Origin: QHWF01 sp036848175
GTDB taxonomy: Bacteria > Acidobacteriota > Vicinamibacteria > Vicinamibacterales > CAVVIG01
Assembly: GCA_036848175.1 (NCBI GenBank)
Contig: DAIUKO010000197.1
Location: forward strand, 1-13,892
Reading direction: 5' to 3'
DNA: 13,892 nt
Below the pieces are notes generated by a model, which saw only the letters and a program-made list of their open reading frames with translations, was not told where the DNA came from and ran no database searches. The translations under genes and the position numbers were made by a program. This document shows positions 1 to 6,262 of the stretch, piece after piece (within the stretch, counting starts at the first letter, position 1; each line of letters opens with the position of its first letter).

Positions 1-55
1 GTCGTTTCGTGGTTTCGCGTTTCGTTGATGTCACGGTCGGCCAAGAGAGATCTGC

Positions 56-244
56 ATGTCGTACGAGTTCTCCTTCAACGCGCGGCAGTGGTGGACGCTG
101 ATTGCCGCCTGCTTCGTCATTCTCATCCTGGCCATCGTGATTGGCGTGCTCGCCGGCATGATGTGGACGCGATCTAGAACAACACCTGCGAGCCGGCCAG
201 CGGCGGCCACCGCTTCCATTCCTCGTCCCGCTGCAGGCTCCTGA
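56..244 (+). CDS. Small single-TM membrane peptide, possibly the truncated N-terminus of a larger protein
   Basis: This 62-residue ORF begins with ATG 5 nt after a purine-rich AGAGAGA (44-50) that could serve as a ribosome-binding site. Residues 1-12 are polar/aromatic (MSYEFSFNARQW). Residues 13-37 form one strong hydrophobic helix ending in GMMW. The last 25 residues are Thr/Arg/Pro/Ala-rich and low in complexity, and from position 174 they are read antisense to the 3' end of tssF. A short cytoplasmic YEF-x-F leader followed by a single TM helix resembles, from memory, the N-terminus of membrane-anchored SPOR-type proteins, but no SPOR domain follows. It could be a genuine small membrane protein, or a gene start cut off where the T6SS cluster joins. 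The TM part looks real (hydrophobic residues with a plausible RBS); the tail may be just the antisense of tssF. No function is assigned. Confidence 0.4.
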   Translation: MSYEFSFNARQWWTLIAACFVILILAIVIGVLAGMMWTRSRTTPASRPAAATASIPRPAAGS

Positions 245-1979
245 CGACCACCTCGGTGAACGAGTTGATCGCCGCGTGCAGGCCGAAGAAGTGATGCAGC
301 ACCGACGCGAACAGCACCGGGCTCGCGCCCACGTACTGCGACTCGTCGAGCACCAGCGTCACGCGCGTGCCGCGGCAGAAGCCGCGCCACGCCTCTGACC
401 CGATCCGTCCGGCGACCGGGCGCGTGTGCATCTCGCGGATGCCTTCGATCTGGCGGTTGATGAACGGGCTCCCCGAGAAGTTGTAGAGCCGCAGGATCTC
501 GCGCAGCGCCTCGAGGCTCTCGGCGCCGTTGGAGAGCGACAGGTGATTCAACGACAGGTTCGAGACCAGCTTCCACAACGTCTCACCGCCGACTGCCGGA
601 TAGGCGGTGTCGGTCGGACGCGTCAGACAGGTGATGCGGCTGAGCGGCGCCGTGTCTTCGATCTGCAGTTCGGCGCCGGCGGGAATCTGGACCGCCAGCT
701 CGCGGTTCGTGCACAGCGTGTGCGCGTACGCGACCTGCATCGGCGGCTCGGTCGGCCGAAACGACGGATCGACGAAGCTGATCCAGAGATCGGTCCCGAC
801 CAGATCGGCGCGGCCGGTCGGCGCCCGCCGCGCGTGCCAGAACGTCGGCGACGGCTCGGCGAGCGACGCGTGGCGGAACGAAAAGAACGGCTGAACCTCG
901 AGCGTCGGCTTCTGCACGTCCGAAGAGGCCGACACGGAGAGGATCGAATGAATCTCGGTAATCGCCTCGCGCCGCAGATCGCCGACCAGGCGGTACTCGG
1001 CCTGGCGGTGATCGACGCGCACCGGTTCCGACGTCTTGTAGAACAGGTTCTGGATTGGCGCGCACCCGAGCAGAATGGTGCTGCGATCGATCGCCAGTTT
1101 CGCGGCCGGTGTCTGGCGGAACAGGAAGAGCACGTCGATGCGCTGCCGCGCGCGGCACCGGTCGAGGCCGTCGACATCGAAGAAGTGGTACTTCGCCGGA
1201 AACTGAATGTACTCCTGCACCAGCCGATAGCCTGGATGCGCATGCGGCCACGCCGGAATCACATCCTCTTCGCGGCCGAAGCCGACGGGGGCCAGCGCCG
1301 ATTCCGGCAGAAACGCCGGCGTCGGCGCATCGTCCGCGAGGAGCGCGATGCCGGCGAGCGCCTGACCGAGCAGCTCGTAGAGCGCGCACACCACCGTGGA
1401 GTCGCCCTGCAGGTGAAAACGCAGCCGCCGCACGTCCAGCTCCGTGAACGACGTGCCGAGCGGTTCGAGGCGAACGCGCAGCACCGACGCGACATCGGGC
1501 CGGCTATCGAGCGCTTTGAACGCCGCGCGCGGAAACAGTCCGGCATCGACGACGTCGATCGGCCAGAGCTCCACGGGATACGCAGTACGGAAGCGGCAGA
1601 CGCTGCCTTCGCGTGTCTGCGCGAACAGCCGCGTATGCCGCGGCAGCACGCGCCCCGAGGTCGCCTTCCCCTGCGTCGGATCGACCTCGAATCGCGCGAT
1701 CGCGAGCGGCGGCACCGGGTTGATGAGATTCGGATACAGGATGCCGAGCAGACTGGCGCTGATCTCGGGGAGCTCCGAGTCGAGACGACGCTGCAGCCGC
1801 GCCGTGAGGAACGCGAACGACTCGATCAGACGCTCGACGTGCGGATCGCTGCTGACGCCGTTCGCCAGCTCGAGCCGCGAGGCAATCTTCGGGTAGAGGT
1901 GAGCGAACTCCTTCCCCATCCGGCGGAGATAGGCGAGCTCGTCGAGATAACTCCGAAGGAATTCCTGGCGTTCATCCAT
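174..1979 (-). CDS. tssF: T6SS baseplate subunit TssF (ImpG/VasA family)
   Basis: TssF is a cytoplasmic baseplate wedge protein that normally forms a TssE-TssF2-TssG complex under the T6SS tail. The product is 601 residues, the usual length. The family N-terminus is clear: FLRSYLDELAYLRRMGKEFA (7-26) followed by HLYPKIASRLEL, then DPHVERLIESFAFL (45-58) and LPEISASLLGILYP (70-83). The C-terminus ends in the typical RWPPLAG motif, so the gene is complete. The start is uncertain. ATG at 1979 gives MDERQEFL, which fits the family; a GTG two codons upstream (1985) is in frame. Neither has a recognisable Shine-Dalgarno, because the leader is a tandem 24-bp repeat. It is separated from tssE by 177 bp of repeats, unlike the tight spacing elsewhere. 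Its usual partner tssG does not follow: only 173 bp remain and they hold no minus-strand gene. The 3' end overlaps a convergent small ORF by 71 bp. Confidence 0.96.
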   Translation of the reverse strand: MDERQEFLRSYLDELAYLRRMGKEFAHLYPKIASRLELANGVSSDPHVERLIESFAFLTARLQRRLDSELPEISASLLGILYPNLINPVPPLAIARFEVDPTQGKATSGRVLPRHTRLFAQTREGSVCRFRTAYPVELWPIDVVDAGLFPRAAFKALDSRPDVASVLRVRLEPLGTSFTELDVRRLRFHLQGDSTVVCALYELLGQALAGIALLADDAPTPAFLPESALAPVGFGREEDVIPAWPHAHPGYRLVQEYIQFPAKYHFFDVDGLDRCRARQRIDVLFLFRQTPAAKLAIDRSTILLGCAPIQNLFYKTSEPVRVDHRQAEYRLVGDLRREAITEIHSILSVSASSDVQKPTLEVQPFFSFRHASLAEPSPTFWHARRAPTGRADLVGTDLWISFVDPSFRPTEPPMQVAYAHTLCTNRELAVQIPAGAELQIEDTAPLSRITCLTRPTDTAYPAVGGETLWKLVSNLSLNHLSLSNGAESLEALREILRLYNFSGSPFINRQIEGIREMHTRPVAGRIGSEAWRGFCRGTRVTLVLDESQYVGASPVLFASVLHHFFGLHAAINSFTEVVVRSLQRDEEWKRWPPLAGSQVLF

Positions 1980-2027
1980 AATCACGAATCAACGACATTC
2001 ACAAATCACGAATCAACGACATTCACA
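1980..2027. repeat. Tandem direct repeat, 2 x 24 bp, at the tssF start
   Basis: Positions 1980-2003 and 2004-2027 are identical 24-bp units starting AATCACGAATC and ending ACATTCACA. The first unit abuts the tssF ATG (1979), so the repeat is the immediate 5' leader of tssF. It contains no Shine-Dalgarno-like stretch and has a lower GC content than the flanking genes. Confidence 0.9.
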
Positions 2028-2040
2028 GAAAAAGGCAGGC

Positions 2041-2145
2041 CACGAAGGCACGAAGGCACGAAGAAATTCTGGTACTAGAAACACTGGTACTAAGGGTTTC
2101 TTTGTGTCCTTTGTGTCCTTTGTGCTCTTTGTGTTCTTTGTGTTC
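2041..2145. repeat. Pair of short-period arrays forming an imperfect inverted repeat
   Basis: On the plus strand, 2041-2063 is an 8-bp-period array (CACGAAGG, CACGAAGG, CACGAAG). From 2101 to 2145 there are five 9-bp units (TTTGTGTCC twice, TTTGTGCTC, TTTGTGTTC twice). The two arrays run in opposite orientation: 2041-2066 is approximately the reverse complement of 2097-2124, with one base mismatched in each unit and single-base bulges. They could form a long imperfect hairpin around a 30-nt loop (2067-2096). The loop carries a direct repeat CTGGTACTA (2069-2077 and 2084-2092). The element lies wholly between the tssE stop and the tssF leader. It may be an intergenic repeat/MITE-like element, and in RNA it could attenuate or stabilise transcripts at the tssE-tssF boundary. 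No coding capacity is supported. Confidence 0.85.
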
Positions 2146-2156
2146 TACCAGCGCCG

Positions 2157-2657
2157 CTAAGCTACCCGGATCGGTCCACCCCTTTCGTCGATCACCAACG
2201 GAAACGACACCGGCTCCGACATGTTCTCGATCACCAGCATCCCGTCGAGCGTGACGCGCAGGACACGCCCATTGGCGGGATCGGCTTTCACGTCGACCAG
2301 CGGATTCCGCAGCCTCGGCTCGTAGGCGCGAATCGCCTCGAGGATCAGACGCGCGAGACGCTGACGATCGCCGTCGCTCGTCGGATTCAGCGTCGTGAAA
2401 TCGGGCAGGCCGTAGTTCGCGACCGTCCGCTCCTGACCCTCGAGTCCCGCCATCGTCGTCGAACAGCGCGTGTTCAGGACGCGCGAGATCTCGCTGAGCA
2501 GCGACTCGATGAGATGCTCGCGCGACAGCACGCGCCGCGGCTGCGCTTCCTCGCGCTGCCGCGGCTCGTGATCGCATAAACGGGCGAACAGCGGAGCACG
2601 CCCGCGCGGGCCCCGCTTCGGCCCCTCTACGCCGGCTGGTTCGTCGCGAGATCCCAT
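2157..2657 (-). CDS. tssE: T6SS baseplate subunit TssE (gp25-like)
   Basis: TssE is the gp25/gpW-like baseplate wedge protein that nucleates sheath polymerisation. The product is 166 residues. The family features are PLFARL (22-27), RRVLSREHLIESLLSEISRV (41-60) with LNTR, RTVANYGLPDF (77-87) and AYEPRL (111-116), followed by a beta-rich end. ATG at 2657 is the only good start before the PLFARL block. It gives a 20-residue Arg/Gly/Pro-rich leader and makes the gene overlap the 3' end of hcp by 31 bp. An in-frame GTG further upstream (2714) would lengthen the overlap and add no family sequence. The ATG lacks a well-placed Shine-Dalgarno (AAGAAGGG sits about 15 nt away), so translation is probably coupled to hcp. 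The stop codon is followed at once by the repeat array. Confidence 0.93.
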   Translation of the reverse strand: MGSRDEPAGVEGPKRGPRGRAPLFARLCDHEPRQREEAQPRRVLSREHLIESLLSEISRVLNTRCSTTMAGLEGQERTVANYGLPDFTTLNPTSDGDRQRLARLILEAIRAYEPRLRNPLVDVKADPANGRVLRVTLDGMLVIENMSEPVSFPLVIDERGGPIRVA

Positions 2658-3109
2658 ATCGCGCCGTTGTTGCCCTTCTTGCCTGTGTCGACCTTCTGCT
2701 CGGTGTAATCCCACTTGATCTTGGAGTAGTTGAGCGTCACCGTCTCGGTCGGCCGATCGCCGCCGCCGGTGGACACCGACACCGACGAGACGATGGTGTT
2801 TTCGAGCGTGTAGACGAGGTACGGGAGGACCGTGCCTGCGTCATTGCGCCCGACGGTCATCGTGACCGTCTTCAGGTTCGTGCCGGCATTGCACGCGGCA
2901 ATGATCGGGCAGGTCGACAGATCGACGTACTTGCTGACTGTCAGATCCTGATGGTTCGGCTTGCCGGAGGTCCGCTCGGTTGCGCTCGGACTCGACGTAA
3001 TCTGCTGCGCGACGCCGTGGCTCGCGCTGAGGATTTCGATCTTTTCCTCGAAGCCCTTGATCGTGCTCTGACCCTTGATGTCCGGAATGTCCAGGAAAAT
3101 CGCATCCAT
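2627..3109 (-). CDS. hcp: T6SS tube protein Hcp (TssD)
   Basis: Hcp hexamers stack into the inner tube of the T6SS, are expelled on firing and can carry effectors in their lumen. The product has 160 residues, normal for the family. It opens with MDAIFLDIPDIKGQST, continues with GFEEKIEILSASHGV (19-33) and a GK(P)xHxDLTVSKYVD segment (49-63), and ends with the diagnostic NYSKIKWDY (127-135). There is no C-terminal toxin extension, so it is a plain structural Hcp. The start is fixed by AGGAGGG 7 nt upstream of the ATG, the strongest ribosome-binding site in the cluster, in keeping with the large amounts of Hcp needed. It lies 24 bp after tssC and overlaps tssE. Two cysteines (C67 and C73) lie close together in the central loop region; their significance is unknown. 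Confidence 0.97.
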   Translation of the reverse strand: MDAIFLDIPDIKGQSTIKGFEEKIEILSASHGVAQQITSSPSATERTSGKPNHQDLTVSKYVDLSTCPIIAACNAGTNLKTVTMTVGRNDAGTVLPYLVYTLENTIVSSVSVSTGGGDRPTETVTLNYSKIKWDYTEQKVDTGKKGNNGAIWDLATNQPA

Positions 3110-3133
3110 GTTCGCTCCCTCCTGTCAAAAAGG

Positions 3134-4609
3134 TTAGACGCCCGCCGGCTGCGGCAGCTCGGCGACCAACCGCATCGAAACCGTCAGCTCTTCGAGCTGG
3201 AAGTGCGGGCGCAGGAACGCGACCGCGCGGTAGCACCCCGGTTTGCCGGGCACGTCGAACACGTCGACGCGCGCCTCGCGCAGCGGGTACTTCGCCTTCA
3301 CCGCCTGCGGCGCGTTGTCGTCGAGGAGCACGTAATCGGCAATCCAGGTGTTCAGATACGAGGCGACGTTGTCGCGCGTCATGAAGCTGCCGATCTTGTC
3401 GCGCATCATCGCCTTGAAGTAGTGCGCGAAGCGCGAGGCGGCGAGCACGTACGGCAGGTTGGCCGAGACGCGCGCGTTGGCGTTCGCCTGATCGGTGTTG
3501 TAGACCTTCGGCTTGTTCGTCGTCTGGCCGCCGAAGAACGCGGCGTAGTCGGTGCCCTTGCAGTGGCACAGGGTGACGAGGCCGAGATCGCTCAGCTCCT
3601 TCTCGCGGCGATCGGTAATCGCCGTTTCCGTCGGGCACTTCAGCGCGATGTCGCCGTCCTCGGTCTTGAAGGTGTGCGCCGGCAGTCCTTCGACGAGGCC
3701 GCCGCCCTCGGCGCCGCGGATCGCCGCCGTCCACCCGTAGAGCGCAAAGGCGTTGGTGATGCGCTGGCCGAGCGCGTACGCCGCATTGCCCCACAGGTAC
3801 TTCGCGTGATCCGTGCCGGTGACGTCCTCTTCGAAGGCGAGGCCGTCCACCGGCACGGTCTTCGGACCGTAGGGCAGCCGCAGCAGGACCCGCGGCAGCG
3901 TCAAAGTCACGTAGCGCGCGTCCTCGGTTTCACGGAACGAGCGCCACTTGATGAGCTCGGTGGACTCGAAGTTCTTGGCGAGATCGCGCGGCACGCTCAG
4001 CTCGGTGAAGCTGTCGAGATCGAACAGCTTCGGGCTGGCCGAACCGATGAATGGCGCGTGCGCCGCCGCCGCGACGCCCGAGAGCATCTCGAGCATCTTC
4101 ACGTCCTGCGGATGCCGGCCGAACTCGAAGTCGCCGATCAGGCAGCTGTAGGGATGGCCGCCGAAGGTGCCGTACTCCTCTTCGTAGATCTTCTTGAACA
4201 GCACGCTCTGATCGAACTCGGTCGCTTTCTCGAGATCGGTGAGCAGCTCCTTCTTGGTGGCGGTGAGCAGCCGCAGCTTGAGGCGCGTCCCGGTCTCGCT
4301 GTTGAAGACCAGATACGACAGCCCGCGCCACGAGGCCTCGAGCTGCTGGTATTCGGAATGATGCAGGATCGCGTTCAGCTGGTTCGCGATCGCCTGATCG
4401 ACCTTCGCGATCTGCGTCTTGATCGCGGTGACGACGTCGTCGGCGACGGTCATCCCCTCGTCGAGCGCCTGCGTCGCGAACTCGTTGACGAGGCTCTTGG
4501 CGTGCACGAGCTGCGAGTCGTCGCGGATCATCTTTCCTTCATTGAGCAGGCGGTCGACCGTGATTTCCTTGACTTCTGTCGGCTTGGCGCCGTCGGGTTC
4601 CGGACTCAT
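3134..4609 (-). CDS. tssC: T6SS contractile sheath large subunit TssC (VipB)
   Basis: TssC pairs with TssB to form the contractile sheath that drives the Hcp tube outward; the contracted sheath is recycled by ClpV. The 491-residue product matches the family length and carries its best-conserved blocks: LEASWRGLSYLV (90-101), the YEEEYGTFGGHPYSCLIGDF segment (142-161), AAAHAPFI (181-188), a C-terminal-half HCKGTDYAAFFG and the closing FLRPHFQLEELTVSMRLVAELP region, which forms sheath-sheath contacts. ATG at 4609 overlaps the tssB stop as ATGA and has GGAGGT just upstream, so both its own initiation and coupling to tssB are possible. The 1:1 pairing with tssB is the standard arrangement. Confidence 0.98.
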   Translation of the reverse strand: MSPEPDGAKPTEVKEITVDRLLNEGKMIRDDSQLVHAKSLVNEFATQALDEGMTVADDVVTAIKTQIAKVDQAIANQLNAILHHSEYQQLEASWRGLSYLVFNSETGTRLKLRLLTATKKELLTDLEKATEFDQSVLFKKIYEEEYGTFGGHPYSCLIGDFEFGRHPQDVKMLEMLSGVAAAAHAPFIGSASPKLFDLDSFTELSVPRDLAKNFESTELIKWRSFRETEDARYVTLTLPRVLLRLPYGPKTVPVDGLAFEEDVTGTDHAKYLWGNAAYALGQRITNAFALYGWTAAIRGAEGGGLVEGLPAHTFKTEDGDIALKCPTETAITDRREKELSDLGLVTLCHCKGTDYAAFFGGQTTNKPKVYNTDQANANARVSANLPYVLAASRFAHYFKAMMRDKIGSFMTRDNVASYLNTWIADYVLLDDNAPQAVKAKYPLREARVDVFDVPGKPGCYRAVAFLRPHFQLEELTVSMRLVAELPQPAGV

Positions 4610-5112
4610 CGCGCACCTCCATCACCGAGCGACGCCTTGACCTTCTTGAGGCCCTCGGCGTCTTTACCGACCTGCGTCAGCAGGGCATCGAGCTTCTCGT
4701 TGCCATCGAGCTTGGTGAGCAGGTCGGACAGCCGCTGACGGATCTCGTAGAGCTTTTTCAGCGACTCCACCCGTTGGATGACTGCGAGCGGCCCGAAGTC
4801 GTCCATGTGCTTGAACGTCAGCTCGACGCTGGTCGTGCCGCCCTCCTTCGACAGCTTGTTGTCGACCGACAGCTGGAGTCGAGGCGAGATCGACGCCAGC
4901 ACGTCATTGAAGTTGTCGCGATCGATTTCGACGAACTTCCGCTCCTTCAACGGAGGCGGCGCGTCCGTCGGCTTCCCGAAGAGGTCCGCCATGATGCCGA
5001 CGACGAAGGGAAGCTCCTTCTTCTGGATGGCTCCGCCCGTCTCCACGTCGTACGTGATCTGTACGCGCGGCGGCCGTACTCGATCGAGTTTGTGCTGCAG
5101 GCTCTCAGGCAT
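4606..5112 (-). CDS. tssB: T6SS contractile sheath small subunit TssB (VipA)
   Basis: TssB is the small sheath protein, co-assembling with TssC. It has 168 residues, the usual length. Family features are RVQITYDVETGGAIQKKELP (16-35), VVGIMADLFGKP (37-48), KERKFVEIDRDNFNDVLASI (56-75) and a helical C-terminal half beginning DDFGPLAVIQRVESLKKLYE (104-123). The ATG at 5112 has AGGAG about 7 nt upstream. A 63-bp gap separates it from tssA, longer than the gaps in the tssJ-tssA block, so a secondary promoter for tssBC-hcp-tssE could lie here; I see no convincing -35/-10 pair. It ends in an ATGA overlap with tssC. Confidence 0.97.
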   Translation of the reverse strand: MPESLQHKLDRVRPPRVQITYDVETGGAIQKKELPFVVGIMADLFGKPTDAPPPLKERKFVEIDRDNFNDVLASISPRLQLSVDNKLSKEGGTTSVELTFKHMDDFGPLAVIQRVESLKKLYEIRQRLSDLLTKLDGNEKLDALLTQVGKDAEGLKKVKASLGDGGAR

Positions 5113-5175
5113 ATCTGCGCTCCTGTCAATGAAGACCGCTGTTTCCGCGTGCTCGATCTATTCAAAACCTGACTG

Positions 5176-6252
5176 CTACGGCCTCTCGCCAAGCTGCAGC
5201 ATCCGGTAGATCTCCGCGAGCTGCGCCGAATCGCGAATCAGCTCCGGCAACAACTCCTCGAGACTCAAACTCCCCCAGCCGATCGCCCGCCGAATCAGGT
5301 ACGGCACGGGGCTGTGCGGCTCGGTGCGGGCGAGAAAGTCCGCCGCTTCCGCGAGCCGTTGGTACGCCTCGGCGCGCGACCGAATCCCCGGCCCCGCGTC
5401 GCGGCTGTCGAGCGTGTCGCCGACCAGCGCGACCGCCCCTTCGTCGCTGCGGTCGTCGGCTGCCACGACCGGGCGGATCAACGCGCCGCGACTCTCGAGC
5501 GTCCCCGAGATCACGTGCAGCGCCGACGCGAGCGCGTCGCGCAGTTTCGACAGGACCGGCGCGCGCGGTCCGCACCTCTCTTTCAACACGTCGACGAGCT
5601 CGTCGACGGCGGTGAGCGCGCCTTTCACATCGTGGCCGGCGCCCCACAGCCACGGCGTCAGCGTCGCCATCGCGCTCTTCTGGAACCGCGCTTCGGTGAC
5701 CACGTCGGGCGGCGGTTCTTCACGCGGCTTGGCCGGCCGCCGTCCGGCCATCTGCCAGTCGGCGAGCGTGTAGGCGCTCAGCTCTTCGAGGTCCGGCGCC
5801 GTGATCGGAATCAGCCGCGCGGCAATCGACAGCTTGTCGTCGATCCAGTAGATCGGCGCGAGGCGGTACTCGACGTCGCCGTCCTCGAGGTCCGGATGCA
5901 GGCGGTCCCAGTAGATGTCGCAGAGCTCGGCGATCACGTGCAGTCCTTCACGGATGCCGGCGAAGCCGTGAAGGTGCAGCCAGGCTTCGAGCAGCCACGC
6001 CGCGATCTGAATGTCCTTTGACTTGCTCTCGATCGCGCCGATGCAGGTCTGCGCGGTGCGAGGCCAGTCGGCTTTCTTCAATTCCGTTTTCCAGATGCCC
6101 TGCGCGAGCGTCGGATCGTCCTCGCGGCGCAAACCGGCGATCAGGTCGTAGGTGCCCTCGTAGCGCAGCGACGGTCCCGTCGGATCGTCGGCCGAGATCG
6201 GCGACAGCAGCGTGTCGGCGTCGAATTGAAATCCGGTGACTGAAACGGTCAT
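5176..6252 (-). CDS. tssA: T6SS assembly protein TssA (ImpA-type N-terminal domain)
   Basis: TssA proteins prime or cap the baseplate and growing tail. The 358-residue product begins with the ImpA-related N-terminal domain: LLSPISADDPTGPSLRYEG (15-33), GIWKTELKKADW (52-63), a YWDRLHPDLEDGDVEYR block (114-130). It ends with a short helical domain containing ARTEPHSPVPYLIRRA and WGSLSLEELLPELI, typical of the TssA1-like class (baseplate-associated ring) and not the membrane-anchored TagA-like or longer dodecameric TssA2 class. ATG at 6252 was chosen because it precedes the conserved domain directly; the upstream in-frame extension is Arg-rich and lies within tssM. The tssM stop is only 10 bp upstream, with GAG as a weak ribosome-binding site, so coupling to tssM is likely. 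Confidence 0.95.
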   Translation of the reverse strand: MTVSVTGFQFDADTLLSPISADDPTGPSLRYEGTYDLIAGLRREDDPTLAQGIWKTELKKADWPRTAQTCIGAIESKSKDIQIAAWLLEAWLHLHGFAGIREGLHVIAELCDIYWDRLHPDLEDGDVEYRLAPIYWIDDKLSIAARLIPITAPDLEELSAYTLADWQMAGRRPAKPREEPPPDVVTEARFQKSAMATLTPWLWGAGHDVKGALTAVDELVDVLKERCGPRAPVLSKLRDALASALHVISGTLESRGALIRPVVAADDRSDEGAVALVGDTLDSRDAGPGIRSRAEAYQRLAEAADFLARTEPHSPVPYLIRRAIGWGSLSLEELLPELIRDSAQLAEIYRMLQLGERP

Positions 6253-6262
6253 GGTCGGCTCG

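Noticed and set aside
426..2078. 550-residue plus-strand ORF opposite tssF
   Set aside because: Arg/Glu/Ala-rich sequence without domain character, fully antisense to the well-conserved tssF and running into the repeat region; a by-product of GC-rich codon use.
2041..2145. CRISPR-like array
   Set aside because: Units are 8-9 bp, contiguous and without spacers; they are simple tandem repeats in two opposing blocks.
2023..2577. 184-residue minus-strand ORF containing an EHKEHKGHK repeat peptide
   Set aside because: The frame is a shadow of tssE that runs through the 9-bp DNA repeats; the His/Lys repeat is simply their translation.
3134..3136. Rho-independent terminator between tssC and hcp or downstream of tssF
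   Set aside because: The 24-bp tssC-hcp gap holds only the hcp ribosome-binding site, and no GC-rich stem followed by a T tract is visible downstream of tssF.
2951..4738. 595-residue plus-strand ORF opposite hcp, tssC and tssB
   Set aside because: It spans three recognisable minus-strand genes and has the Arg/Leu/Val-rich composition of antisense frames; no fold or motif is visible.
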